A stretch of 64,000 bases of DNA from JAKFYM01 sp964612065 (GTDB taxonomy: Bacteria > Bdellovibrionota > UBA1018 > CAIPTA01). A model generated the notes under the pieces. The model was not told where the DNA came from and made no database searches. It saw only the letters and a list, made by a program, of their open reading frames with translations. The stretch lies in assembly GCA_964612065.1 (NCBI GenBank), contig CAZTCD010000001.1:39312-103311 (forward strand), given 5' to 3'. Shown here in pieces: positions 39,809 to 48,438 of this stretch; position 1 is the first letter of the stretch, and every line of letters starts with the position of its first letter. Position numbers and translations under genes: made by a program.

Positions 39809-42020
39809 CGATCCGGCGGTGAAGGAAGCGGTACAGAACCTCGAGTTGAAGCTTCTTGAATATTATCCAGATGTCAATATGCCGCTCGTGAAACAGGCGA
39901 TCGAGTTCGCTAATGAAAAGCATTCGGATCAGAGGCGCAGCTCTGGTGAGCCCTATATAGTGCACCCCATTTCCGTGGCGGCAATTTTGGCTGAGCTTCA
40001 CCTCGATTTGGACTCTATAGTTACGGGTATCCTTCACGACACCGTAGAAGACACCGAAACTTCGCTAGATGATATCTCTCGGATTTTTGGTGCTCCTGTG
40101 GCCGAGCTGGTTGACGGTGTCACTAAGATTTCCAGGATCACGTTTCGCACTTCGGAAGAAAAGCAGGCTGAGAATTTCCGTAAGATGGTGGTGGCGATGG
40201 CCAAGGATCTCAGGGTGATCCTGGTGAAGCTGGCCGATCGTACTCACAACATGCGCACTCTTGACTATCTCCCGGAGAAGAAGCGCAAGCTTATTGCCCA
40301 GGAGACTTTGGATATTTACTCCCCGTTGGCGGGACGGCTTGGGATTCATTGGGTAAAAGCTGAACTCGAAGATTTATGTCTCCGTTATTTGAAGCCAGAG
40401 GTCTATTACAAGCTTGCTCAGTTGATTGCAAAAAAGAAAAGCGAGAGAGAAAAGTACATCGAGCAGGTGATCAAGAATATTGAAGAAAATTTAAAGGAGT
40501 ACGGCATCAAAGGTTCTGTTACCGGCCGCCCGAAGCATTTTTATTCGATTTACAAAAAAATGGAGCAAAGGAACCAAAACGATCTGGATGATATCCATGA
40601 TATCGTGGCTTTTCGAATCATTCTCGACAATATTACCGAATGCTATAAGGCGCTAGGCGTGATTCATGCCGCCTACAAGCCCATCCCCGGGCGCTTCAAA
40701 GACTATATCGCAATGCCGAAGCCAAATAATTATCAGTCCCTTCATACTACGGTGATCGGGCCGTATGGGGAAAGAATGGAAGTACAGATTCGCACTTTGG
40801 AAATGCACCAGATTGCACAAAGCGGAATCGCTGCCCATTGGAAATATAAAGAAGGCCGCGCAGATGTTTCCAATCAAAGCAAGATGGAATGGCTCTCCCG
40901 GCTTCTGGATTCTCAGAAAACTTTGTCTGATCCCACGGAATTCCTGGAAAGCGTAAAGTTAGATCTTTACCCCGGCGATGTATTTGTTTTCACTCCAAAG
41001 GGAGAGGTGAAAGAATTTCCTCATGGATCCACGCCTCTGGATTTCGCATATGCCGTGCATACTGATGTTGGCCATCGATGTACCGGAGCCAAGATAAATG
41101 GGAAAATCGTACCACTTCGGTACCGGCTTAGGTCAGGAGACGTGGTGGAGATTCTTACTTCACCTGCGCAGAACCCGAGCAAAGATTGGCTTAAAATAGT
41201 AAAGACCAGCCGGGCGATCTCCAAGATCCGAGCCTTCCTGAAGGTGGTGGAAAGAAATAAGGCCAAGCAGCTGGGAGAAGAAATCCTGCAGCGGGAATTC
41301 CGCAGGTATAAGACCAATCTCGATAAAATGAGCAAGACCACGGAAATGGCACACGCTATCCGGGAGCTTGGTTACAAGACTCTAGAAGACCTTCTGGTGG
41401 CGCTGGGATATGGAAAGATCACTGCGCGCGATATATCGCGCGCAGTGATACCAGCTGAACAGCTGGATAAATCCTCAGATGAAAAGGAGCAAAAGGGCTT
41501 TCTCCAGAAAATCATCTCGACGGCCATGCGCAAGAGTGAGGCCAGAAATGCGGTGATGGTTTCAGGTATGGGAGATATTCTCATTCGCTTCGCGAAATGC
41601 TGCCACCCGATTCCTGGAGATCCTATCGTGGGATTCGTTACCAGAGGCAGAGGGGTTACCGTTCATCATGCCGCCTGCAAAAAGGCGCTGGATAGTGATA
41701 ATGATCGTAGGATTGAGGTGGACTGGACCGGCAATGCCGCGCCTGCAGCGGCTAAAGAAGGCAAACCACCCACACCGCCGAGGCGCTCCGTAAAAGTGCG
41801 TGTCTTTTGTGACGACCAGCCCGGGATGTTGGCTTCCATGACGCAAACCATTTCTCAACAAGGAGTGAATATCTCTCAGGCGTCGGTGCGTACTATGAAG
41901 GACAAGCGAGCGGTCTGTGTTTTTGAAATTTTAGTAACGGGCGTAGATCAGCTCAATAAAGTGATTTCAACTCTCGAGGCCAAAGAGGGAATCATTTCGG
42001 TAGAACGCCAAAAAAACTGA
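39801..42020 (+). CDS. rsh: Bifunctional (p)ppGpp synthetase/hydrolase (RSH, RelA/SpoT family)
   Basis: A 739-aa protein starting at TTG with a strong AAAGGAGG site inside the end of gmk. Order: HD hydrolase domain (YIVHPISVAAILAEL, GILHDTVEDTE, LADRTHNMRTL), synthetase domain (HFYSIYKKM, HDIVAFRIIL, MPKPNNYQSLHTTV), TGS (DVFVFTPKGEVKEFPHGST, then FAYAVHTDVGH), a helical and zinc-finger part (FAKCCHPIPGD) and ACT at the end. All hydrolase residues look present, so it should both make and break ppGpp in the stringent response. The TGS-to-helical linker at residues 540-550 is coded by a perfect palindrome. Confidence 0.95.
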   Translation: MLSDPAVKEAVQNLELKLLEYYPDVNMPLVKQAIEFANEKHSDQRRSSGEPYIVHPISVAAILAELHLDLDSIVTGILHDTVEDTETSLDDISRIFGAPVAELVDGVTKISRITFRTSEEKQAENFRKMVVAMAKDLRVILVKLADRTHNMRTLDYLPEKKRKLIAQETLDIYSPLAGRLGIHWVKAELEDLCLRYLKPEVYYKLAQLIAKKKSEREKYIEQVIKNIEENLKEYGIKGSVTGRPKHFYSIYKKMEQRNQNDLDDIHDIVAFRIILDNITECYKALGVIHAAYKPIPGRFKDYIAMPKPNNYQSLHTTVIGPYGERMEVQIRTLEMHQIAQSGIAAHWKYKEGRADVSNQSKMEWLSRLLDSQKTLSDPTEFLESVKLDLYPGDVFVFTPKGEVKEFPHGSTPLDFAYAVHTDVGHRCTGAKINGKIVPLRYRLRSGDVVEILTSPAQNPSKDWLKIVKTSRAISKIRAFLKVVERNKAKQLGEEILQREFRRYKTNLDKMSKTTEMAHAIRELGYKTLEDLLVALGYGKITARDISRAVIPAEQLDKSSDEKEQKGFLQKIISTAMRKSEARNAVMVSGMGDILIRFAKCCHPIPGDPIVGFVTRGRGVTVHHAACKKALDSDNDRRIEVDWTGNAAPAAAKEGKPPTPPRRSVKVRVFCDDQPGMLASMTQTISQQGVNISQASVRTMKDKRAVCVFEILVTGVDQLNKVISTLEAKEGIISVERQKN
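41418..41449. repeat. Perfect 32-bp palindrome inside rsh
   Basis: The 16-base arm ATCACTGCGCGCGATA is followed at once by its exact reverse complement. It covers codons 540-550 of rsh, encoding ITARDISRAVI; read on the other strand it gives the same 11 residues. Only one base later, CCAGCTG and CAGCTGG (41451-41466, spacer AA) form a second inverted repeat. There is no T tract. Confidence 0.9.
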
Positions 42021-42050
42021 TTGTTGGTCGCGTTTCAGGTGGAGACGAAA

Positions 42051-42743
42051 TCAAAAGCTACCGATGATGGGGAGCAAGATTCTTACTGCCAGAAACTTCA
42101 GGTACTCTTCCACCGTAACGGATATTCCTAGCCACGAATGCCACCAGTTTTGCACGCTAATCTCGGTGCTTTCAGGAGCATATGGAACGATTTCTATTTT
42201 CTGGTCAATTTGACTTGCGATCATGAAGATTGCTCGTCGCATATGATAGGAAGACGTAACCAAAACGATTTTGCGCACTGAAGGGTGAAGTTCGAGGAAT
42301 CGCTTTACGGCAAACGCGTTTTCGATTGTATTCCGAGAATCAGTTTCCACCTCGATGCGATCATATCTATCCCAGGGGATCTTTTGAGCGGAATTCACGG
42401 CCTGTAATTTCGACAAGCCGTCACGTGTTGCTTTAGGTCCAGCCCCCACAATCAGAAGGCGATTTCCCACGCCCTGGGCATATAGGAAAAAAGCTGCTTC
42501 AATTCGGTATCTCCCCCCGGCCAGGCAGATAAGAGCGGCTTCCTTGTCTCGAGGCAGATCTGCAATGGATGGATTCTGGGGGTATTCGTATAAATTAGCG
42601 CCCAGTACACGTATGGACGCAATCAGGAGCAATATGAAAATAGCAATGGCCCCGGCCCAAACAGATGGTTTGTGCACGAGGCCGCGAGGTGATTTACCCT
42701 TCAGGCCTATGCTGCCTCGTCTTGTGCGAGCGTGTTTTGCCAC
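42051..42743 (-). CDS. DUF218/ElyC-like membrane protein
   Basis: A 230-aa protein with a basic N-terminus, one membrane helix (about residues 30-50) and a DUF218 domain: ALICLAGGRYRIEAAFFLY, LLIVGAGPK, ETDSRNTIENAFAVKRFL, and IVLVTSSYHMRRAIFMI. DUF218 includes ElyC and SanA, linked to envelope and peptidoglycan precursor functions. The GTG start overlaps the upstream RAMA-like gene by 37 bp; a shorter start is possible. It is convergent with rsh. Confidence 0.8.
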   Translation of the reverse strand: MAKHARTRRGSIGLKGKSPRGLVHKPSVWAGAIAIFILLLIASIRVLGANLYEYPQNPSIADLPRDKEAALICLAGGRYRIEAAFFLYAQGVGNRLLIVGAGPKATRDGLSKLQAVNSAQKIPWDRYDRIEVETDSRNTIENAFAVKRFLELHPSVRKIVLVTSSYHMRRAIFMIASQIDQKIEIVPYAPESTEISVQNWWHSWLGISVTVEEYLKFLAVRILLPIIGSF

Positions 42744-43003
42744 AGCTCGTATAGTGTCTTACCATTGTCGTTTCGAAGCCAGCGACAAGCGTGGTCTGGC
42801 GGTTCTGTTCCCAGAAATTTTGCTGCCATCGCGTGGATAGTGAATATTTCTCCCTTGAATTCCACTTTGAATTCGTGGCTGGGAAGCTTTTTCACTACAC
42901 AGTTCATTTGCGGATCGCTGAGGAAATAAAGGGTTTCACCCTCTTTAACCGCGCCATCGTGTACCAGGCCGGTAAGGTCGAACTTGTTCTTCTTCTTGGA
43001 CAT
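42707..43003 (-). CDS. Small protein resembling the RAMA domain
   Basis: A 98-aa cytoplasmic protein with a strong GGGAGGTG site 7 nt before the ATG. The pattern LTGLVHDGAVKEGETLYF, then CVVKKLPSHEFKVEFKGE, then TIHAMAAKFLGTEPPDHA and GKTLYELWQ is like the RAMA fold (restriction system adenine methylation associated), where a short beta sheet is followed by the SPS-A-A helix and a G-x-x-L-x-x-L end. The match is from memory of the pattern and not proven. It overlaps the DUF218 gene by 37 bp and lies downstream of fabI in the same direction. Confidence 0.55.
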   Translation of the reverse strand: MSKKKNKFDLTGLVHDGAVKEGETLYFLSDPQMNCVVKKLPSHEFKVEFKGEIFTIHAMAAKFLGTEPPDHACRWLRNDNGKTLYELWQNTLAQDEAA

Positions 43004-43167
43004 CTAGAACACCTCCCTAGAGTGGACTAATAACCAACGGCGGAAATCGGTTTAATCTTTAGAGAAAAGTCAAATAATCCATTAATATCAATGCATTGAG
43101 CGTGCCTGCTGTATCAGCCCAGACACTCTGCGTTTGTTTTTGAATCGTCCGTCGGTGGGACTGAGAA

Positions 43168-44076
43168 TCAGGTGAAATCTTTTTGGCTGTAGGCTTCAGG
43201 AACAGCCATGCCCATAGCGTGCATGCCCTTATCCACATAAACAACCGAACCAGTAATTGCTTTGGCAAAGTCGGAGCTTAGAAAGGCCGCCGTATTGCCG
43301 ACGTCTTCTGAGGTAAGTGGTTCCTGTAAAGGAGCATTCTGCGCAGAATAGGCAATCATATCCTGGATCATTCCGATCGCTTTTGCGGCTCTCGATGCCA
43401 GTGCTCCTGCGCTGATGGAATTCACTCGATGCCCGTATCGCCTGCCGGCCTCAAAAGCCAGCGTGCGCGTGTCACTTTCGAGAGCCGCCTTGGCGGAACT
43501 CATGCCGCCCCCGTATCCGGGAATAACTTTTTCAGATGCCATATAGGTGAGATTCAGAAAGCTTCCACCTCTTCTCATGATTGGCGACATTTGGCTCACC
43601 ATGCTTACGAAAGAATAGGCGCTGGCGGAGTTTGCCGTAAGGTATCCTGACCTGCTGGTGTCCATCAGGGCTTTTTGTACTTCCGGCCCATTGGCAAGAC
43701 TGTGAATGACAATGCTGAGCTGGCCCTTGCCGAAGTCTTTCTCGATAGCGGCCCGAAGGCCGCCGATGGAATAATCTCCTAGGTCCTGATAGCGCTTGTT
43801 CGATTTAGTTTCTTCGGGCACTTGGTCCAATTGATCAAACATTGCGTCCAACGGATAAACCTTTTCAAAACTGAGCTCACCACCGTCAGCCAGTTTGGTG
43901 TCCAGTTTTCCTCGTTCTAGGCTCATCTTCAAGATATTCAGGGCCGGCGGCCAGGTTCCGATGATCACCCTGGCTCCGGCTTGCTTAAGGGTCTTGGCCA
44001 TGGCCCAACCGAATCCCTGATCATCGGCGACGCCTGCCACCAGAGCTAGTTGGCCTTCAAGATTGATTTTTAGCAT
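43168..44076 (-). CDS. fabI: Enoyl-ACP reductase FabI, plant/chlamydia type
   Basis: A 302-aa enzyme for the last step of the fatty acid elongation cycle (NADH-dependent reduction of enoyl-ACP). AGVADDQGFGWAMAKTL is the coenzyme loop; an insert of about 30 residues after TWPPALNI and before LAFEAG marks the plastid and chlamydial type; ASEKVIPGYGGGMSSAK holds the catalytic Tyr and Lys; GALASRAAKAIG follows. At about 300 residues it is longer than E. coli FabI (262). A GGAGG site precedes the ATG. Together with accA and the acyl ligase fusion it supplies the window's lipid genes. Confidence 0.94.
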   Translation of the reverse strand: MLKINLEGQLALVAGVADDQGFGWAMAKTLKQAGARVIIGTWPPALNILKMSLERGKLDTKLADGGELSFEKVYPLDAMFDQLDQVPEETKSNKRYQDLGDYSIGGLRAAIEKDFGKGQLSIVIHSLANGPEVQKALMDTSRSGYLTANSASAYSFVSMVSQMSPIMRRGGSFLNLTYMASEKVIPGYGGGMSSAKAALESDTRTLAFEAGRRYGHRVNSISAGALASRAAKAIGMIQDMIAYSAQNAPLQEPLTSEDVGNTAAFLSSDFAKAITGSVVYVDKGMHAMGMAVPEAYSQKDFT

Positions 44077-44140
44077 AGAAAATACCTCCAGCCCGGGATT
44101 GGTAGGAAAGGCTTTACTGTAATGGCCGCAGGCGGATTAT

Positions 44141-45457
44141 TCAGAGTGTCAACTCACGCTCTCTCGGGAAATTATCTCCTTCGTGGCGTTGGGTTACAAC
44201 GTCCGGAGTGACTCCCGTAAATTGCAGTAGGCTTCCCGAAGGGCGACGAATCAAGTGAGTAGTGTGGGTTAGGTAAAGGCGGGCATCGTTCCAGGGATGA
44301 AATACACTCTGCATCGAACCCTTGCCGAAAGACCGAACTCCTATAATTTTTGCCCGGGAATTGTCTTGCAGGGCGGCTGCAAGCATTTCCGCTGCACTGG
44401 CCGAGTTCTGATTCACCTCTACGACTAAAGGCAGGCTTGTTTTCTTCGGGCCGTCCGTTTCCAAAGTGGTTTCCTTGTCACCATAGTTCTTGCCGGCAAT
44501 TGTGGTGGGGATCAAATTTTCTACTGCGGTATTTTTCAGGCGCCTCAATCGCGCAAAAATTTTCCCAGGGCCCAAAAAAAGTCCGGCTGCACACTGGGCT
44601 TCTCGTACCAAGCCGCCGGGGTTGTCCCTTAGGTCCAGTCGAATAATATCCGCATCTGAAGCCAGCACTCTTTTGATGGCCAAACGAATGTCGCTGCAAG
44701 TATTGTCTTTGTCAAAAGAGCGCACTCGAATCACTCCCTCAACTTTTTGGCTCATCCTGGAAATTCGGGTCTCTACATTCGCTAGATAATATTTGCGCTC
44801 AGTAATTTTGATTGAGATACGTTTTCCTGCCCGCTCAACAATCAAGGAATATGGGCTTTTGGATCGCGCGAGCCATTTTTTTTGTGAAGTCTCGCGCATT
44901 TTATCCAGATTGCGGTTATTTAGGATGAGTATCCTGTCGCCTGCTTTCAACCCCGCCTTTTCAGCGGCAGACCCGTCCATGGCGTATCCAACAAATACTT
45001 TTCCTTTATGGAATCGAAGCTTTGCACCTGCCCCTTGCACAAAAATTTTGTCTGCGTTCGCGCTGCGATCGGATTCATCAACTGCGCTCAGCCTGGCATG
45101 GGGATCGATGGAAAGAAGCCAAGCGTTGAATGCTCCGGAAGCCCATTCCCGCTTGGAAATCGATTTGGTTTCGAGACGTAACCGCAGGTTCGTAAGGTGG
45201 GCGATTGAAAAGTCGTTCCTTTTCTCTATGGCGAGCTTCTCCCCAGGGCTTTCGGAAATTTCTTCCAGGTAAGAAAAGGCTGCTTTGCATCCTTTTCTTT
45301 GCTGGGTATCGGAGCAAAACGCCAGGCTTTGTTCGAGTCTGAGGGACAGCTGAGTTTCGATAGAGCTTAGTGACGCATTCTCTGTGGCGGCCTGGGCAAT
45401 GGCTGACCAAAAGGACACAACTCCAATGAGAAAAATGCAAAACTTACTGACTTTCAA
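44141..45457 (-). CDS. Secreted C-terminal processing protease (S41, PDZ)
   Basis: A 438-aa protein with a signal peptide (residues 6-22, end AIAQA) and a PDZ domain (AGAKLRFHKGKVFVGYAMDG to DRILILNNRNL). The S41 catalytic domain shows IRLDLRDNPGGLVREA, the nucleophile Ser in NQNSASAAEMLAA and the Lys in RSFGKGSMQSVF. Such proteases trim or degrade exported proteins. Compared with Prc/CtpA it has an N-terminal helical stretch of about 110 residues. The start is a TTG with GAGG 8 nt upstream. It lies 64 bp upstream of fabI on the same strand. Confidence 0.9.
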   Translation of the reverse strand: MKVSKFCIFLIGVVSFWSAIAQAATENASLSSIETQLSLRLEQSLAFCSDTQQRKGCKAAFSYLEEISESPGEKLAIEKRNDFSIAHLTNLRLRLETKSISKREWASGAFNAWLLSIDPHARLSAVDESDRSANADKIFVQGAGAKLRFHKGKVFVGYAMDGSAAEKAGLKAGDRILILNNRNLDKMRETSQKKWLARSKSPYSLIVERAGKRISIKITERKYYLANVETRISRMSQKVEGVIRVRSFDKDNTCSDIRLAIKRVLASDADIIRLDLRDNPGGLVREAQCAAGLFLGPGKIFARLRRLKNTAVENLIPTTIAGKNYGDKETTLETDGPKKTSLPLVVEVNQNSASAAEMLAAALQDNSRAKIIGVRSFGKGSMQSVFHPWNDARLYLTHTTHLIRRPSGSLLQFTGVTPDVVTQRHEGDNFPRERELTL

Positions 45458-45560
45458 TTATCTGCCCTCAGCGACCAATTCTTATGGCGCGTAGTGTTAT
45501 CATATCTTTTGATTTTGCGTTGCGTCAAATTTGAAGAATTTTACTGAACAGGTAGCTGAC

Positions 45561-46142
45561 TTATTTTCTCGAAATAAGGTCAAAGTCGACGGTGAAGGTA
45601 TCGTGGATCACCTTATCTCCAATGTCGGAAAAGAATTTCGATGAGCGGTATTTGATATCATAGAGAGTCCTGTCGACGGTGACTCGTCCGCTAGCTTTTA
45701 GAGCCCGACCCTCCGTCTTAAAATTGGCTGGGAACTGGATCGGCTTAGTGATCCCTTTGATCGTGAGATTTCCGGTTACCGTCGCTTTTCCTGCCTTATC
45801 CTCAACTTTTGTGATCTCGAGGCGAGCGGTGGGATGCTTTTCTGCCGAAAAAAAGTCGTCGCTTTTCAGGTGTCCCACTAACTTCGCATTACTGCCGGGG
45901 TCGGTAATATCCTTATTAGTTAAGGTTGCCATGTCAATTTCAATGGTTCCGCTTTTTAGAGCGCCCTTTTCTACCGTTAAACTTCCGGTCTTAATCTTCA
46001 ATTCGCCTTGGTGCTTTCCGATGATCTTAGAACCTTCCCAAATCACTTTTGAGGTGGAAGTGTCTACCTTGTAGATTTCTGCCTTTGCGGAGGCCATTGA
46101 GGGGTAAAGGGTGAGGGTCAGTGCCAGCAACAAATGAGTCAT
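45561..46142 (-). CDS. YceI-family periplasmic protein
   Basis: A 193-aa protein with a signal peptide (ending MASAKA) and the YceI lipocalin-like barrel: YKVDTSTSKVIWEGSKIIGKH, IEIDMATLTNKDI, LKSDDFFSAEKHPTA, LTIKGITKPI. YceI proteins bind long isoprenoid or lipid chains in the periplasm; their exact role is often unknown. It may share transcription with the S41 protease gene 103 bp downstream. Confidence 0.88.
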   Translation of the reverse strand: MTHLLLALTLTLYPSMASAKAEIYKVDTSTSKVIWEGSKIIGKHQGELKIKTGSLTVEKGALKSGTIEIDMATLTNKDITDPGSNAKLVGHLKSDDFFSAEKHPTARLEITKVEDKAGKATVTGNLTIKGITKPIQFPANFKTEGRALKASGRVTVDRTLYDIKYRSSKFFSDIGDKVIHDTFTVDFDLISRK

Positions 46143-46279
46143 ATTAATTCCTTTTGTGAATGCTCAAAGCATCGCAATCAGCCAAACCATTGATCAAGAA
46201 AAATGTGGGAGGGGAAAAAAGAAGAGACTCAGCCTCTGCCTATGGGGAAGCAAGCTGGAATCCGCTAAGATGATCTGAA

Positions 46280-47077
46280 ATGGACGAGTATTCGAATCGG
46301 CAGCCTGGTCTTCTGGGTTGGCTGCTACTTTCCCTTCTGATTGTCGTAAGCGTAGGAGCGCTTTCCCATACGTATTCATTGGTGCGATGGGGAGCCATCG
46401 TCTTTCTGGTGGCAGTACTAGCCCGCAGGGAGTGGGACCTGTTCCCCGTAGGTCTTTTGCTCTTCCTGCTCTTTCAAGGTAATAGTTGGCTGCCCGATTG
46501 GATGATACGAATTCCTACCGCGCCTTTTTTGATACCGTTCTTGATTACATTTCTGTTTTGTATGCCCTTTCGGAAAACCAGGTCTGAGTTTTCCTGGTTT
46601 AAAAAGGGAGAAATGGATCAGGTAACGTGGGTGATTACCGGATTAACCAGCCTGCTTTCCGCCATGGCATTGATTCTTTGGGCGTTGTGGACGGATTATC
46701 TCGGAATCGCCAGTTCAATGTTGAGCACCTTCCGCGAGATTCCTTTCTGGTTCATGTTGGGCATAGGTATTCCGGGCTTTGCTCTTCTCAATGCCTTTGC
46801 GGAAGAGGCGGTCTATCGCGGGATTTTACAGGAGGCTCTTCGCAAGAGATTCTTGAATGGCCTTCCACTTCGATTGGTGTTTCAGGCTTCAGCGTTTGCA
46901 GCGGCTCACTATGCCGTAGGATTTCCTAACGGCAAACTAGGCTACCTCATGACATTCATCTACGCCTTGATGCTCGGTTATCTTCGCGAACGCTCGAATG
47001 GGATGCTGGCTTCCTATGTTGCCCATGTTTGTGCCGACTTTGTAATCGGACTTACATTGCTGCTATTGGCTGCTTAA
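46280..47077 (+). CDS. CPBP-family intramembrane glutamic protease
   Basis: A 265-aa protein with about eight membrane helices. The three metal-free catalytic motifs are present: FAEEAVYRGILQEAL (EExxxR), FAAAHYAVGFP (first His) and LASYVAHVCADFVIG (second His). These match the Rce1/CPBP family of membrane proteases. Substrate unknown. No good ribosome site is seen; an upstream start is not available. It is divergent from the YceI gene and convergent with the next gene (10-bp gap). Confidence 0.85.
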   Translation: MDEYSNRQPGLLGWLLLSLLIVVSVGALSHTYSLVRWGAIVFLVAVLARREWDLFPVGLLLFLLFQGNSWLPDWMIRIPTAPFLIPFLITFLFCMPFRKTRSEFSWFKKGEMDQVTWVITGLTSLLSAMALILWALWTDYLGIASSMLSTFREIPFWFMLGIGIPGFALLNAFAEEAVYRGILQEALRKRFLNGLPLRLVFQASAFAAAHYAVGFPNGKLGYLMTFIYALMLGYLRERSNGMLASYVAHVCADFVIGLTLLLLAA

Positions 47078-47087
47078 CGAATGCGGA

Positions 47088-47555
47088 CTAGGGTTCCAGC
47101 GTCACTTGACAAACCACGTCCCTGAACTGCAGCTGATGCTCTGCCGGATATCCATGGCCCTTCCATACTCGCATCTCGTTTCCCTGCTCCTTGGGGCGCA
47201 TCGGATTACGAAGCACGTTTTTCAGATTTTCCTGATAATTGGTTCCAGAGTACCGGATGGATACGGGGTTGTCCCGGTTGATGTATGCCACCAAGCCAAC
47301 AACTGCATTTCGGCCGTCATCACTTTGAGATTCAAAAAATTGCGAGATTTCTTCTTTTTTGATTTCGTACCCTCGGGATACATCCCCGGACGGAGCGATA
47401 GTAACTGAACCGCTTTGAACCGCTCCTGTTGCTCCTGTGGTGACTATTGTAACAGTGACCATCGTACCGCTGAATGTCTCACCTGAGCAGATGGTTAGGG
47501 CATGGGCGCTTGAAGTGAAAGTCAGAGCGCTTATGATTATTAAGATGGCTTTCAT
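47088..47555 (-). CDS. Secreted protein of unknown function, third gene of the TIGR02147 unit
   Basis: The ATG at 47555 has GGAGA 7 nt upstream and gives 155 residues with a signal peptide (MKAILIIISALTFTSSAHA). The mature part starts LTICSGETFSGTMVTVTIV, rich in Thr, Val and Gly like a small beta barrel or sandwich, and ends VVCQVTLEP; the two Cys may be joined. It follows the HEYL-motif protein gene after 25 bp. No known domain. The frame is open upstream to 47594, without a site. Confidence 0.6.
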   Translation of the reverse strand: MKAILIIISALTFTSSAHALTICSGETFSGTMVTVTIVTTGATGAVQSGSVTIAPSGDVSRGYEIKKEEISQFFESQSDDGRNAVVGLVAYINRDNPVSIRYSGTNYQENLKNVLRNPMRPKEQGNEMRVWKGHGYPAEHQLQFRDVVCQVTLEP

Positions 47556-47580
47556 AACCGATTCTCCAAAAACAAAAAAA

Positions 47581-48438
47581 TTACCTGCTTTCACGAAGCA
47601 GCCAGAACTGAAGGCTTACAGAACCGTCACCTGGATTCAGGCTTCCGCCTAGGGCACAGGTACCATCCTCGGGAGCAAGGCATTCGGCGATTCTCGGAGT
47701 ATAGTGAGTAACACCCAATACCTTTGAATCTCTATCGATAACAGCGATGCTGTAACGATGCACGGTGCCTCGATAACCCGTGGAGGGAGGGGCGTTGAAT
47801 GAGCTCTTGTGAACCACTACTTTTCTATACATTTCCCCGCAGCTTCCCTTGGTTTCGGCCGTGAAGTCTTCTTCTGAAACTGCCGGATCTGGGTTCAGGG
47901 ATGGCAGCGAACATCCTTCCGGTGCTCCTTCAAGCGTGAGCACGATATGATTGGCCGGATTTAGGGGATTCCACCACCGGTTAGGATCAAAGTTTTTGAT
48001 GTCCATCAACGCGATCAAGCGTTCCGAAATGTGGGCGCCTTCATCAGCTACACCGATCAAAGGAAGATATTCATGAAGCACCAGGCGCGCTCGATTCCTG
48101 GTTTCCGAGGCGGCCCGAAGGGGGCGCCACCAGGAGCGATTGATTACAATTCTCCCTTCTGCAGGGAGATTCTTCGCATTCACTTCATAGCCATTGAGAA
48201 ATACACGTTCTTCAGACGAAACCTTTGTGGCCAAAATAGCGCCTACCAGCTGGTTTAAGTTGATTCCTTTCAGATCGTCAGGAGAAAGAAGGCGAAGTCT
48301 TTGAACCACGTCTCTTGCTGTTAATTTGAACTCGATAGCATAAATGTCCCCCGCATTGCCGTTCTCGTGTCCCTCGGTGAGATCCGCAAGTGAGGATAGG
48401 GGAAGCAGGATTATCATCAGGGTAATTACAAGCTTCAC
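47581..48438 (-). CDS. Secreted protein with HEYL-type motif, second gene of the TIGR02147 unit
   Basis: The GTG at 48438 has AGGAGG about 7 nt upstream and overlaps the regulator's TGA (GTGA). It gives 285 residues with a signal peptide (VKLVITLMIILLPLSSLA). RARLVLHEYLPLIGVADEG resembles a motif (LVxHExLxLxGxExT) I recall as common in secreted proteins of Bdellovibrio. The HE pair is there but the second zinc His is Pro, so protease activity is doubtful. Several Cys in the second half (GCSLP, SCGEMY, ECLAPEDGTC) suggest disulphides. Its role is unknown. Confidence 0.65.
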   Translation of the reverse strand: MKLVITLMIILLPLSSLADLTEGHENGNAGDIYAIEFKLTARDVVQRLRLLSPDDLKGINLNQLVGAILATKVSSEERVFLNGYEVNAKNLPAEGRIVINRSWWRPLRAASETRNRARLVLHEYLPLIGVADEGAHISERLIALMDIKNFDPNRWWNPLNPANHIVLTLEGAPEGCSLPSLNPDPAVSEEDFTAETKGSCGEMYRKVVVHKSSFNAPPSTGYRGTVHRYSIAVIDRDSKVLGVTHYTPRIAECLAPEDGTCALGGSLNPGDGSVSLQFWLLRESR

